From positions 406,166 to 470,165 of the forward strand of contig NZ_JXQD01000025.1 of NCBI RefSeq assembly GCF_002100145.1: a stretch of 64,000 nt of DNA, in the 5' to 3' direction. Both the position numbers and the translations under genes were made by a program. The notes below the pieces were generated by a model. It had not been told where the DNA came from and did no database searches. It saw nothing but the letters and a program-made list of their open reading frames with translations. Every line of letters starts with the position of its first letter. Position 1 is the first letter of the stretch. Positions 8,926 through 18,329 of the stretch are shown one piece after another. Source of the DNA: Vibrio sp. qd031. GTDB taxonomy: Bacteria; Pseudomonadota; Gammaproteobacteria; Enterobacterales; Vibrionaceae.

Positions 8926-9510
8926 ATGGCAACTTATAACCCCACATCTCTGTTACGCTCGATGGCGTGTGCTATATCTCTTACTTTCTTGACGTTTACT
9001 GCCAATGTCTCGGTTGCCGGTGATGCATCGAAACAGCCTGTGAGTGAGCAATGGCAACAGTGGAAAACGGTCGGGGAAGCTGACCTGAATGTGCTGTTCT
9101 TTGATATTTACACATCAAGACTGCTTTCTCCCGACGGTCAGTACCAAGTGGGTGAGGACGTAACCCCTCACCCTATTGCACTTCAAATACGGTATGAACG
9201 GTCGATAAGCAGCGATCAATTAGTGAGTGCAACGGTAAAGCAGTGGCTTCTGCAAGGTGTGGAACCGGCATTGGCTAATCGTTGGGCTAGCCGATTAACC
9301 ACGCTGTTCCCTGAGGTTAAAGAAAATGACCGCTTGTTGTATGTGACAGATGGACAGAGCGGCGAGTTTTATTTTTCTCGAAACTTTGCACCATTTAGTG
9401 CCTTGGGAAAAATAGACTCCGAACAGTTCAACGATGCTTTTGTTGCTATTTGGTTATCACCCAACACGGAATATCCAGACCATCGTTTGGCTTTAATAGG
9501 GAAAAAATAG
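8926..9510 (+). CDS. Exported chalcone-isomerase-like protein
   Basis: A 194-residue protein with an N-terminal signal peptide (hydrophobic core about residues 12-30, likely cleavage after VSVAGDA or nearby). The mature part contains the chalcone-isomerase-like signatures: early VGEADLNVLFFDIYTSRL, then IALQIRYERSIS. In bacteria this fold more often binds fatty acids than isomerises chalcones. A periplasmic fatty-acid or lipid-binding role would suit the operon, but this is inference. The ribosome-binding site is weak. Confidence 0.72.
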   Translation: MATYNPTSLLRSMACAISLTFLTFTANVSVAGDASKQPVSEQWQQWKTVGEADLNVLFFDIYTSRLLSPDGQYQVGEDVTPHPIALQIRYERSISSDQLVSATVKQWLLQGVEPALANRWASRLTTLFPEVKENDRLLYVTDGQSGEFYFSRNFAPFSALGKIDSEQFNDAFVAIWLSPNTEYPDHRLALIGKK

Positions 9511-10050
9511 ATGACTACTATACGAAGAAAGGTCCTAAGTCTGTTTGCTTTAGGCTGGTTAACGCTCTTGGTTGGCTGTAGCGCTGATCTCACTGACTAC
9601 AGAGAAGCCGGTCCGAATTTTGATTTGTTTGAGTACTTCGAAGGTGATACAGCTGCATGGGGAATGATCCAAGAACGAAGTGGAAAGCAGACGCGGCGTT
9701 TTGAGGTCGCTCTTAAAGGTACCATCGACGGCAACACGTTAACGCTGGTTGAAGATTTTTTGTTTGATGATGGCGAGGTAGATCAAAGGATTTGGGTCAT
9801 AACAAAACTGCCTGATGGTCGGTATAGTGGTCGAGCTGATGATATTATTGGCGAGGCCAGCGGCGAAGAACAAGGAAATGCATTACGTTGGTCTTATGAT
9901 TTTGAGCTTCCTTATGGAGAGTCAACCATCAATGTCTACTTTGACGATTGGCTTTACCGTCAAGACGACAAACATGTGTTTAATCTAACCTCGATAAGGA
10001 AGTTTGGCATTGAAGTGGCGACTCTGACCTTATTTTTCCAGAAACAGTAA
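9511..10050 (+). CDS. DUF3833 family lipoprotein
   Basis: A 179-residue lipoprotein: signal peptide ending in the lipobox LVGC (Cys at about residue 24), so it should be membrane-anchored in the periplasm. The mature domain (FDLFEYFEGDTAAWGM, DDGEVDQRIWVI, YDFELPYGESTINVYFDDW) fits DUF3833, a lipocalin-like family of unknown function. It starts immediately after the preceding stop and is last in the eight-gene operon. A lipid-carrier role is plausible from fold and context. Confidence 0.8.
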   Translation: MTTIRRKVLSLFALGWLTLLVGCSADLTDYREAGPNFDLFEYFEGDTAAWGMIQERSGKQTRRFEVALKGTIDGNTLTLVEDFLFDDGEVDQRIWVITKLPDGRYSGRADDIIGEASGEEQGNALRWSYDFELPYGESTINVYFDDWLYRQDDKHVFNLTSIRKFGIEVATLTLFFQKQ

Positions 10051-10187
10051 ACAGAGAGTGCAGCACGATCTTACACCAGAGTAAAGAGGCATCTGCATAG
10101 GGTTGAGGCAAAGATTAAATCACCTCAATCACATCCTGCTGTGGTCTAGCTTTTACAGCCAGAGCGATACGAGCCGGTGGGATTTTA

Positions 10188-10379
10188 TTACGCCGTTTCG
10201 GATAGCTTTCTCAAAAGATCTGTTTTTACCATTTCCAACGCACTTAGTGCTGTCGAAGGGTCAATATGATTACTTTCAAAAAGATAAATTAGGTCAACCG
10301 CAAGTTGCACGTCTTTAGGCGCTGATTGCAAAGGATCGGTGTTGTCTTTCACGCCATCGTCGGTTTTTTTATTGCTCAT
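10188..10379 (-). CDS. ybaM: YbaM family protein
   Basis: A 63-residue cytosolic protein of the YbaM (DUF2496) family, recognised by VQLAVDLIYLFESNHIDP and the C-terminal ALEMVKTDLLRK. Function unknown. Start 10379 was chosen because AAAGGA lies just upstream; a longer frame to 10412 has no signal. The start overlaps the end of priC by 11 bases. In Escherichia coli priC and ybaM are also neighbours, which supports both assignments. Confidence 0.82.
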   Translation of the reverse strand: MSNKKTDDGVKDNTDPLQSAPKDVQLAVDLIYLFESNHIDPSTALSALEMVKTDLLRKLSETA

Positions 10380-10926
10380 ATTCGTCATCCTTTGCGTCGT
10401 GCTGTTGTTCACGGTTCTCTTCTCGTTGTGGCAATTTCTTTTTAAGCTGTTCGATGGCGCGTTGGCACCTCATTAGTCGCTGCTCTGTCGCGAGCAGTGC
10501 TGATTCGGCATGAGGGGTGCGACCAAAACGGTGAAACTCTTGTCGTTTCGTCGAAACTAATGCGGTAAGGCGCGCCTCCCAAACTTTGAGCTGGTGAAGC
10601 TCGTCATATAAGGTTGTGGTCGGCTTGGCTTGGTAAAGAGCGACTGGATTGTGTAGAAGCTTTATTACCGCGCTCAATTGGTTTTCAACGATCTCGCCCA
10701 AATACTCAACTTCTTCGACCTGTTGTAAGTCTACGCATCGTGCAAGCTCAGCAATATTATGCTCTATCTCGCTAAAATACGGGGTGAGGGCTCGGTGGCT
10801 GTGGTTAAATACCCAGTCATCAAAGGCCATTTTCGAACGTGGCGGGTTATTTTGATCAAACGTCTGCGCTTGTATTTTCAGTGTCTGGGATAACGCAGAC
10901 AGTTTGTTGACCATGACATTACTCAT
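10369..10926 (-). CDS. priC: Primosomal replication protein PriC
   Basis: PriC (primosomal protein N'') reloads DnaB at stalled forks that have single-strand gaps. The 185-residue protein is all-helical and charged, with the RFGRTPHAESALLATEQRL segment and arginine-rich C-terminal helices typical of the family. The extreme C-terminus is unusually rich in E, Q and D. It overlaps ybaM, forming a two-gene unit. Confidence 0.83.
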   Translation of the reverse strand: MSNVMVNKLSALSQTLKIQAQTFDQNNPPRSKMAFDDWVFNHSHRALTPYFSEIEHNIAELARCVDLQQVEEVEYLGEIVENQLSAVIKLLHNPVALYQAKPTTTLYDELHQLKVWEARLTALVSTKRQEFHRFGRTPHAESALLATEQRLMRCQRAIEQLKKKLPQREENREQQHDAKDDEYEQ

Positions 10927-10987
10927 TATCGACCTTTATAATAAAAGGGTTCACATTGTGCGCATGCAACAGGCGCTCACTCACTGC

Positions 10988-11761
10988 CTAAATAAACCAA
11001 GCTTCGAACGCTAACTTTATGGCCAATACGCTAACAACTGTGACAAATACAGGGCGAATAAATTTGGCGCCAAACCTGATTGCAGAATGTGCGCCAAAAT
11101 AAGCGCCAGCCATCAGACAGACCCCCATTGTTAACCCCAAGACCCAGTTTATGTGGCCTAAAATGGCAAAAGTTACCAGTGAGGTGAAGTTACTGGTAAA
11201 GTTCATTGCTTTTGCTAGGCCGGACGCCAGTAGTATATTTATGCGATATAACGCCATGCTACTGACGGTCCAAAATGCGCCAGTACCTGGTCCCGCGACA
11301 CCATCGTAAAACCCCAAACTTAATCCTTGTAGCCATTGCTGCTTGGTATGTCGTTTGCTCGGCTCCGGTAGCACATTGGTGTTTGCATCATGTGACTTGT
11401 GAAACACGGTATACATGGCTGCCGCGAGAATGACCAGTGGCAAGAACTTTTCTAACAGCTCGGTTGAAATGAGATCAACGATAAGGGTTCCCATCGTTGC
11501 ACCAATTAAAGTCGCGATAAACGCACTTTTCCAAAGAGTCGGATCAAACAGCTTTTTCTTATAATAGGTGAGCGCTGCAGTAGAAGAGGCGAAGGTTGCT
11601 GCGAGTTTGTTTGTACCTAACGCGATATGGGGAGGTAGCCCCAGAGAAAGCAGTGCAGGTACAGTAAGCATACCGCCACCCCCGGCGACAGCGTCAATGA
11701 ATCCCGCGGCAAATGCCACACAAGCTAAAATGATGAGCGTGGTTGGCTCAATAAATTCCAT
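10988..11761 (-). CDS. TauE/SafE family membrane permease (YfcA-like)
   Basis: A 257-residue polytopic membrane protein with seven to eight hydrophobic segments and the family pattern FIDAVAGGGGMLTVPALL near the N-terminus and PGTGAFW in the middle. The family exports or imports small anions such as sulfite, sulfoacetate or related organosulfur compounds; the substrate here is unknown. It lies 8 bases after dinG on the same strand and is probably co-transcribed with it. Confidence 0.88.
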   Translation of the reverse strand: MEFIEPTTLIILACVAFAAGFIDAVAGGGGMLTVPALLSLGLPPHIALGTNKLAATFASSTAALTYYKKKLFDPTLWKSAFIATLIGATMGTLIVDLISTELLEKFLPLVILAAAMYTVFHKSHDANTNVLPEPSKRHTKQQWLQGLSLGFYDGVAGPGTGAFWTVSSMALYRINILLASGLAKAMNFTSNFTSLVTFAILGHINWVLGLTMGVCLMAGAYFGAHSAIRFGAKFIRPVFVTVVSVLAIKLAFEAWFI

Positions 11762-11769
11762 ATTGTTCT

Positions 11770-13842
11770 CTATTTATGAATGGTGCGCTTGAAAGGAGGC
11801 AGCGAATCAAGCAGCAACTTTCCATAACGTTTGGTGACAACCCTGCGGTCTAAGATCACAACTCTACCAGAATCTTTTTCTTTTCGCAGCAGGCGACCCG
11901 CGGCTTGAATCAACTTTTTACTGGCTTCTGGCACCGCAATTTGCATAAACGCATTGCCACCTTTGTCTGTGATGTATTCCGTGTGCGCTTGTTCTACAGG
12001 GGAGGTCGGGACGCCAAATGGAATTTTGGTGATCACGACGTTTTCAAGTAGCTCACCCGGTAGGTCCAACCCTTCAGAAAAACTGCCTGTTCCAAATAAG
12101 ATGGAGGTTTTTCCTTGCTTGATCAGTTTGCTGTGACGTTTCAAAATCGCGTTTCTTGAGGTTTCGCCTTGCACTTGCAATGCCCAGCCTAATTTGGTCC
12201 AGCGTTTTTGGACAGCGTCGGCGACTTTGTTCATTTGCCAGTAGGACGAAAAAAGGACCAGGTTGGCTTTATCGGGCATTATCCAAGTGTCGAGCAGTTC
12301 CGATAGATGTTCCGTATAGGCGTCAACTTGTGGCTCGCATGGGAAGCTAGGCACTAACAACTCGGCGTTATTCGGGTAATCAAACGGTGACGCTAAGGCC
12401 AAATAGCGAACGCCATCTTTTTCGTCCAGCGATACCCCTGCCTCACGAGCAAAATAATCGAACGAGTTGAGCGCGCGCAATGTGGCCGATACCAATATTG
12501 CGCCGACACACTGACTCCAAAGCATTCTGTCCAACTGCCAACCGACTTCCAACGGCGAAACAGACACCATAAAATCATCTTTATCCGCAATGTATTCTAA
12601 CCAGCGAGCGAGTGGCGCCCCTTTATCACGAGGTGGCTCTGCCATGAGCTGCCAAACTTTTGTTAAATTTTCTAAACGGTGAATATAAAAACCCAATTCT
12701 GCCATTGCAGGCTCTGCCAAGCGGCTAGAGACTTGACCATCTTTGACTCGCTCGGCGATGAGGTCCGAAATTTTTCCAACCGCATGCAGCGCTTTTTCAC
12801 TGTGTCCTTTAAGCTCTTTGCTTTCTGCTTGTAGCCAGTCGGGAAGGAGCCCATGCTCAAAACGATAGACACCCTCTGCAAATTCACTGGGGTCAAAACG
12901 CTTACTCAATTGGCTAAGTTGCGGAATAAGCTGTGCAATTTGACTTTGCAGTTCGTTTTTAAATCGACTCGATCGGCTTTCGTCTGTTAACCCAATAATT
13001 TTAGGCAGTTGCTTAGTTAACGACTCTAACCAAGATGCGCCTCCTTTTAAACTGGCCGATGCCGACGAGTGATCACGACAAACCCTAGGTAGGTGATGCG
13101 CCTCGTCAAAGATATAGAAGGTATTGTTAGGCTCAGAAAGAATAATGCCTCCACCAAGGTCTAGATCGGCCATCACCAAGCTGTGGTTGGCGATCAATAC
13201 GTCGGCCCGATCCAGTTCACTGCGAGCTTTTTGGAACGGGCAGTGGCGATGTGCCGGCAAACTGTTATTACAACTATGCTTATCACTCACAATGGAGTTC
13301 CACAGCTCATCTCTTATCGGTGACTCTAACGAGTCTCTTTCGCCGTCCCACTTAGCCTGATTCAATGTGTCGTAAAGCTGTTGCAAAGTTTCAGTGTCAC
13401 TTTGCTGTGGCTTAAACTCAAACATCGCCAGTTGACCTTCGTCTGCACCTGAAGCAACAGCCAGCTTTTCTGCGCAGCAGTAGCGTTGCCTCCCTTTTAC
13501 TAATTGAAAACTAAACTCAAAATCGGTGAGTCGCCGATATAGAGGAAGGTCTTTATTGATCAACTGTTCTTGCAACGCTACGGTTGCCGTAGAAATGACC
13601 AGTTTTCGATTGTTTTGTTTTGCTACAGGAATCGCAGCCATTAAATACGCCAAAGATTTGCCAATACCGGTACCTGCTTCACCCACTAAAATCCGGTGGT
13701 CGTTGCTGTACTGGCCTGCCAGCGTCTTAGCTATCTCGGAAACAAGGTAGTTTTGCGCTCTTCTAGGAATAAAGTGTGGCAATTGATGTTGTAAGTTTTG
13801 GTAACTTTTGCGAATGGATTGTTGAATGTTTGGATTAAGCAT
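11770..13842 (-). CDS. dinG: ATP-dependent DNA helicase DinG
   Basis: A 5'-3' superfamily 2 iron-sulfur helicase (XPD-like) that unwinds R-loops and D-loops and helps forks through transcription. The 690-residue product has Walker A in GEAGTGIGKS, four cysteines for the 4Fe-4S cluster (in RYCCAEKL and between HSCNNS and RHCPFQ), the DEAH box (FDEAHHL) and the late helicase motif QAAGRLLR. Start 13842 (MLNPNIQQ) is preferred to a longer frame at 13914 because the family N-terminus begins here. No LexA box was recognised upstream. Confidence 0.93.
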   Translation of the reverse strand: MLNPNIQQSIRKSYQNLQHQLPHFIPRRAQNYLVSEIAKTLAGQYSNDHRILVGEAGTGIGKSLAYLMAAIPVAKQNNRKLVISTATVALQEQLINKDLPLYRRLTDFEFSFQLVKGRQRYCCAEKLAVASGADEGQLAMFEFKPQQSDTETLQQLYDTLNQAKWDGERDSLESPIRDELWNSIVSDKHSCNNSLPAHRHCPFQKARSELDRADVLIANHSLVMADLDLGGGIILSEPNNTFYIFDEAHHLPRVCRDHSSASASLKGGASWLESLTKQLPKIIGLTDESRSSRFKNELQSQIAQLIPQLSQLSKRFDPSEFAEGVYRFEHGLLPDWLQAESKELKGHSEKALHAVGKISDLIAERVKDGQVSSRLAEPAMAELGFYIHRLENLTKVWQLMAEPPRDKGAPLARWLEYIADKDDFMVSVSPLEVGWQLDRMLWSQCVGAILVSATLRALNSFDYFAREAGVSLDEKDGVRYLALASPFDYPNNAELLVPSFPCEPQVDAYTEHLSELLDTWIMPDKANLVLFSSYWQMNKVADAVQKRWTKLGWALQVQGETSRNAILKRHSKLIKQGKTSILFGTGSFSEGLDLPGELLENVVITKIPFGVPTSPVEQAHTEYITDKGGNAFMQIAVPEASKKLIQAAGRLLRKEKDSGRVVILDRRVVTKRYGKLLLDSLPPFKRTIHK

Positions 13843-14356
13843 TAGTGTGACCTGCGTTGTGTTAGGGACATGATAACACAGCTGAAGCCCCCATAAATAA
13901 AGGGCTGCAGACAAGGCAAATAAATGTTTTTCTGAGCTAAATCACAAAAATATTCACAACTTCAATAATTTTTACTTGTTATTTAACTACGAAATTTTAT
14001 GTGCTTTGCGGTGTAATATCTAATATTTTATACTTTATTGTCCATTCTAAATCTGATTTTTTGGTCTATTACTCTTTAATGGGGTGAAAAATGAGCACTA
14101 AAAAAGCGTTCTAAACAGGGGGGGAAAAAGTGTTTTAGATCAACAAAACCAGTGTAAGTCATTGTTTTTTATAGTTTTATGTTTTTTTGTTGTTATTTTT
14201 TTATGCCGTTGACAACCTTGAGCAGATGACGCAATCTTGTTTTCGAATTTTGAAGGCGCTGATGGAAGCAGTGTGAAACTGCTCAATTAGCTCTCAATAA
14301 AACTAAAAGGGAATGAAATGGAATTCCCAACTCTAAGAAAAAGGCAGTGGATTAAA
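13843..14356. promoter_or_regulatory. dinG-porin intergenic region with CRP-like site
   Basis: 514 bases between divergent genes, very AT-rich. TCTGAGCTAAATCACA at 13931-13946 agrees with the CRP consensus (TGTGA-N6-TCACA) at nine of ten positions. A second, weaker candidate lies near 14130-14146 (GTGTTTTAGATCAACA). Catabolite control of a porin gene would fit precedents in vibrios (ompT). No RNA gene was seen. The CRP assignment is by eye only. Confidence 0.45.
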
Positions 14357-15247
14357 ATGAAAAAGACTCTATTAGCACTTGCAGTTGTAGCTGCAGCTGG
14401 TTCTGTTAACGCAGCAGAGCTTATGAACACAGGTAACGTATCTGTAACTACAGATGCTGACTTCGAAGTTAAACTTGTTTTCGCTCCTGGCGCTGACGAT
14501 CCTACAATCAATTATGATGGTGCAGAAATCGGTTTTGCAGCTGAGTCTGTAATCAGCGATGATTGGACAGCATTCTTGAAGTATGGTCTTGAAATGCCTT
14601 ACGGCGCAGACAATGTTGTTACAACTGACATCGTTGCTGGTTTCAAATTTTACCAAAACCACATGATTGAGTTCGGTGAAACTTCTCACGTACTTGACCT
14701 TGGTAACAACCAATCTAAAGACATCGGTATAGATTTCGATAACTCTGAGCTTCCAGCAGTAGAAGACATCATTGTTTACGGTTACACAGGTGAGACGTTC
14801 GGCTTTGGTGCTTCTTACGACCTTAACCGCATTGAAGGTGGCCAAGACGATAACTTCGCATTCTACGTAGACGGCACATTTGGCGATGTATACCTACGTG
14901 GTGACGCTGGTTTCGGTTCTCAAGGAGATGTTAACGAAGCGGTTTACGGCATTAAAGCTACATACACTGCGGACGTATTCTCTGTAGGTGGTTCTTACGC
15001 TGCAACTTCTGTAGATGACGCAGAAGATATTTACATCATCGATGCATGGGTTGGTTTCTCTGCAGTTCTTGACTGGTACCTAGGTACTCAGTACGGTGCA
15101 CAAGGTGATGCTGACGCATACAACGTTTACCTAAACGGTACTTACGCGCTAAATGACGTTGTTGGTCTATACGGCGAAATCGGTACTGAAGGCAATGACG
15201 ACGATAGCGATTTCGGTGCTTCAATTGGTATGACTATGTCATTCTAA
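14357..15247 (+). CDS. Outer-membrane porin-like beta-barrel protein
   Basis: A 296-residue exported protein with a clean signal peptide (MKKTLLALAVVAAAGSVNAA) and an acidic mature part of alternating strands that ends in phenylalanine (GMTMSF), the usual BAM signal of barrel proteins. It resembles the small Gram-negative porins of vibrios, but I cannot name which one. ATG 14357 starts the signal peptide; an in-frame ATG at 14318 has a better ribosome-binding site and would add 13 charged residues, so the start is not certain. Codon usage is strongly biased, suggesting high expression. A strong terminator follows. Confidence 0.78.
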   Translation: MKKTLLALAVVAAAGSVNAAELMNTGNVSVTTDADFEVKLVFAPGADDPTINYDGAEIGFAAESVISDDWTAFLKYGLEMPYGADNVVTTDIVAGFKFYQNHMIEFGETSHVLDLGNNQSKDIGIDFDNSELPAVEDIIVYGYTGETFGFGASYDLNRIEGGQDDNFAFYVDGTFGDVYLRGDAGFGSQGDVNEAVYGIKATYTADVFSVGGSYAATSVDDAEDIYIIDAWVGFSAVLDWYLGTQYGAQGDADAYNVYLNGTYALNDVVGLYGEIGTEGNDDDSDFGASIGMTMSF

Positions 15248-15270
15248 TTAAACCCTTACCGGTTTAGTAT

Positions 15271-15297
15271 AAAGGGTTGCTTCGGCAGCCCTTTTCG
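15271..15297 (+). terminator. Porin gene terminator
   Basis: A 10-bp stem (15271-15280 and 15285-15294) closes on a TTCG tetraloop, followed by a T-rich tract. Strong intrinsic terminator; some read-through into the next gene is possible. Confidence 0.85.
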
Positions 15298-15315
15298 TTT
15301 TTATAAGGAATGGAT

Positions 15316-15945
15316 ATGTTACAGAAAGTGCTTGTATTGACCGTCGCTGCTTTTTCATTAAACGCGTTTGCAGCGGAACTGATTATTGATAAACCCATTT
15401 CGGTATTAGCGCTTAATGGCTCAGCATTTAGCGAAAGAAAAGTACAGCTTGAACCGGGAGTACATCAGCTGGTCGCTCGTTATTCCCATCAATTGGCAGA
15501 CACAGGCAATAAGAAAAAGCGTATTCAATCGGAAGTTAAAGTGTTTGACGTTGTTGTCACTAATGAAGAAACCATAAGATTAAATGCGCCACGTTATAAT
15601 CGATATTCACAGGCGGAGTATGCATTTGCCAATGATCAAATTGAATGGGTAATGCAAGACCAAAACGGGGCTGCTCTTGAGTTTACGACAGAATTTATTC
15701 CGGGTCGACCAGGACTGCTGCCTTATAGCGATATTGAGCGAGTCGTTGAGGACTACAACAAGAAACACAGCATTGTGGTTGATGAAGTTAAAGGCATTAT
15801 GACTGAAAACTCACAATTTGTAGTGGATGCGTCGAATTCCGTAGCCTCGGGATCTCCGACTCTAGACTCGACAAAGCATCATTTCTTACAACTTAGTGAC
15901 GAGGATAAGAAAGCGTTCAAAAAGTGGCTCGTCGATGTGGATTAA
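15316..15945 (+). CDS. DUF2057 (YccT-like) exported protein
   Basis: A 209-residue protein with a signal peptide (MLQKVLVLTVAAFSLNAFAA) and a mature domain starting ELIIDKPISVLALNG, typical of DUF2057/YccT. In enterobacteria a YccT protein has been reported to affect curli formation; the role here is unknown. Start 15316 has AAGGA 6 bases upstream, whereas ATG 15310 directly abuts that signal. It lies behind the porin terminator and may be expressed by read-through or its own promoter. Confidence 0.75.
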   Translation: MLQKVLVLTVAAFSLNAFAAELIIDKPISVLALNGSAFSERKVQLEPGVHQLVARYSHQLADTGNKKKRIQSEVKVFDVVVTNEETIRLNAPRYNRYSQAEYAFANDQIEWVMQDQNGAALEFTTEFIPGRPGLLPYSDIERVVEDYNKKHSIVVDEVKGIMTENSQFVVDASNSVASGSPTLDSTKHHFLQLSDEDKKAFKKWLVDVD

Positions 15946-16129
15946 TCACAATCGCAGAACTTGTGTCGCCTTAGTGTAAATGTTTGTCAAGATTCACACT
16001 TTTTAAGTAAATTAATGTAAACCCCCTAACGGTTATGTGATCTGGGTACTAGATTGTAATTGTGATTAAACGAAACACGATTATTTTCACCGACCAATTT
16101 ATACGGTGATCGTTTGTGAGGAATACGTT

Positions 16130-16480
16130 ATGAGAGCACTTACAGTACTTAGCGCTGCACTATTGATGAGTTCTGCAGCATTCGCTGGCGAAATGGAAAG
16201 TATCCATACTAACCAAAATGCCATTTTTATGTCCGATGCAGTAGCAACACAAGCTGAAGCTGAAACTCTCGGTGCTGCGTATATCGAAAAATTAAGCGCG
16301 ACAAGAGACATCGATTTGGCGCAAAGTTTACCTACACCACATCGCAAAATTGACCGCCGTAGTATGAGTCTCGATTCAACAGAAATGAACGTCATTTCTG
16401 AAGAGGCCGATGACGGAACCATGGAGTATTTCGCACAGGTCGAAATTGGTTACTCCTACTCCTATCGCGATGAGAAATAG
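16130..16480 (+). CDS. Small exported protein, DUF3316-like
   Basis: A 116-residue protein with a signal peptide (MRALTVLSAALLMSSAAFA). The mature part (QAEAETLGAAYIEKLSA, YFAQVEIGYSYSYRDE) resembles DUF3316, a family I associate with vibrios; no function is known. GAGGA lies 7 bases before the ATG at 16130. It is a single-gene unit with its own terminator. The family name is from memory and less certain than the fact that it is an exported protein. Confidence 0.65.
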   Translation: MRALTVLSAALLMSSAAFAGEMESIHTNQNAIFMSDAVATQAEAETLGAAYIEKLSATRDIDLAQSLPTPHRKIDRRSMSLDSTEMNVISEEADDGTMEYFAQVEIGYSYSYRDEK

Positions 16481-16502
16481 TGTAGCGTGAATCGAAATTG
16501 AG

Positions 16503-16533
16503 AAAGAGCTTGGCGAGTGCCAAGCTCTTTTGT
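16503..16533 (+). terminator. Terminator after the DUF3316-like gene
   Basis: A 12-bp perfect stem (AAAGAGCTTGGC at 16503-16514 and its complement at 16519-16530) with a 4-base loop and T-rich tail. Confidence 0.88.
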
Positions 16534-16589
16534 TTTGTAGTTACAAAACCGTTACAATGTTGACGGGAAAACGTTTCAAATGGATTTGA

Positions 16590-18329
16590 ATGAAGCTCAA
16601 TGTAAAGTTCACCGCGTTGCTCGTTGTCATGATGATTTTCATCGAGGTAACGGTATTTAACTCAGTGCAAAAATTTGCCGAAGAAGTGGTGGCCGATGTC
16701 TTAGTTAAATATGGCGAAGCGATAGCGCAATACGATCAAGAAAAATCGTTTGCTCCAATCATGGAAGAAGCGCGTTTGATGCGCAAATTTGCCAAAGAGC
16801 CACAATTGTTAGACTGGGTTCAAAACCCAACGGATCCTCAATTGTACGAAGCGGTCCAACCTCTTTTAGAAACCTATCGCTGGGCCTTTAAAGGCAATAA
16901 TTTCTATGTCGCGTCTACTGCGAACCTTGGTTACTACTCAAACAATAAAACCAACGACTTTGAAGAACAGTTATTTCGTTATCAACTTGATGACACCAAA
17001 AACACCGATCGATGGTTTTTTCGCTTTGTTGAATCAGAAAAAAGTTCACGTATTTTAAGTAGTTATGATGAAAACTTGCACATTAACCGCTTATGGATTG
17101 ATCATCAATTAAAAGATGAAAATGGCGAGGTTATTGGCGTCGCCGGTACCGGAATGGAGTTTAGCCGTGGCTTAGAACCGTTGCTTGGTGGTCGTCACGA
17201 AGGCATCGATACCATTTTTATTGATGCCGATGAAATCATTCAGATTTACCGTAAACGTGACCCTTATTTTGAAGACGACATCATAACCGGCCAGTATCAA
17301 CTGTTACCCATCGAAGACTACATCATGAGTGATGTGGAATATGCCAAGTTAAAGAGAGAGCTCATATCGGCTCAAGGCTCATCGAAAACCGTCAGCACCA
17401 TCATTACTCAAAACAACAAGCGTTATCTCTACGTAATAGACCATATAGAGTTGCTAGACTGGTACGAGTTAACGGTAATCGATATGGAGGTCATATTTCC
17501 AAGTAGTAAGTTTACCTCGCTGTATGTGGTACTTGGAGGGATCATCATCCTGCTTGTGGTTATTGTAAACTTAATGTTGCAGCGTTGGGTAACCAGTCCC
17601 ATTACCGAGTTGGAAGAAAAAACTTGGATCATTACTCAGCCCAATACGGATTACTCCAAGGTAGTGTTTTCACGTAAACCGCGCGATGAAATCGGTGCGT
17701 TGATGGACAACTTCGAAAATATGGCGAAAGCACTAAAAGTAAGCCGCGCTGAACTTGAAGAAAAAGTGCAACAGCGGACAGAAGCGCTCGATCGGCTAGC
17801 CAATGTCGATTCACTCACTGAGCTGCTTAACCGGCGAGGTATGGAACGCCAACTTAGTCAAGAGCTCAATCATATTCGGCGAGATAGGCATCGTGTTGGA
17901 CTTCTGTGTATTGATGTCGATAACTTCAAAGAAATCAATGATACATTAGGGCATGATAAAGGTGACCAGGCATTAGTGTCGGTCGCAAAGTGCATCAACA
18001 GCATGATCCGAGACTACGACAGTGCAAGTCGATGGGGCGGAGATGAGTTTTTGGTGCTAATTCGTTTGGATAAAGATATCGATCTGGAAGATGTAGCACA
18101 GCGTTTGTTACGTACAGCCCGCCAAATTGAAGTCTCCTCCCAAGATAAAGTGGTTTCAATGTTAATGAGTGTATCGATTGGTGGCACCGAGCTTGACCAC
18201 ACCAGTGTTTTGAAAGAGGCGTTAAGTCGAGCGGATTTGGCGTTATACAGCGCTAAACATGCGGGACGAAACTGTGTTAAATTATGGGAAGATTTGGAAC
18301 CTCAGCGTAGTAATGGGAATCACGCATAA
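16590..18329 (+). CDS. Membrane diguanylate cyclase (sensor-HAMP-GGDEF)
   Basis: A 579-residue enzyme that makes cyclic di-GMP from two GTP. Layout: N-terminal membrane segment (about 8-25), a periplasmic Cache-like sensor region (about 30-300), a second membrane segment (about 310-332), a HAMP-type linker, a short coiled coil and a C-terminal GGDEF domain. The active-site motif GGDEF is intact at 483-487, and the inhibitory RxxD site (RDYD, 474-477) stands five residues before it, so product feedback is expected. The stop overlaps the glgA start (TAATG), indicating coupled expression. Confidence 0.93.
   Translation: MKLNVKFTALLVVMMIFIEVTVFNSVQKFAEEVVADVLVKYGEAIAQYDQEKSFAPIMEEARLMRKFAKEPQLLDWVQNPTDPQLYEAVQPLLETYRWAFKGNNFYVASTANLGYYSNNKTNDFEEQLFRYQLDDTKNTDRWFFRFVESEKSSRILSSYDENLHINRLWIDHQLKDENGEVIGVAGTGMEFSRGLEPLLGGRHEGIDTIFIDADEIIQIYRKRDPYFEDDIITGQYQLLPIEDYIMSDVEYAKLKRELISAQGSSKTVSTIITQNNKRYLYVIDHIELLDWYELTVIDMEVIFPSSKFTSLYVVLGGIIILLVVIVNLMLQRWVTSPITELEEKTWIITQPNTDYSKVVFSRKPRDEIGALMDNFENMAKALKVSRAELEEKVQQRTEALDRLANVDSLTELLNRRGMERQLSQELNHIRRDRHRVGLLCIDVDNFKEINDTLGHDKGDQALVSVAKCINSMIRDYDSASRWGGDEFLVLIRLDKDIDLEDVAQRLLRTARQIEVSSQDKVVSMLMSVSIGGTELDHTSVLKEALSRADLALYSAKHAGRNCVKLWEDLEPQRSNGNHA

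Noticed and set aside
10103..10318. Open frame opposite ybaM
   Set aside because: It overlaps ybaM in antisense, which has the better start and a recognised family.
13843..13920. LexA box upstream of dinG
   Set aside because: dinG is SOS-controlled in E. coli, but no CTGT-N8-ACAG palindrome of good quality was found here.
14091..14114. Eight-codon frame in the porin leader
   Set aside because: Too short and without a convincing ribosome-binding site; a leader-peptide role cannot be supported.
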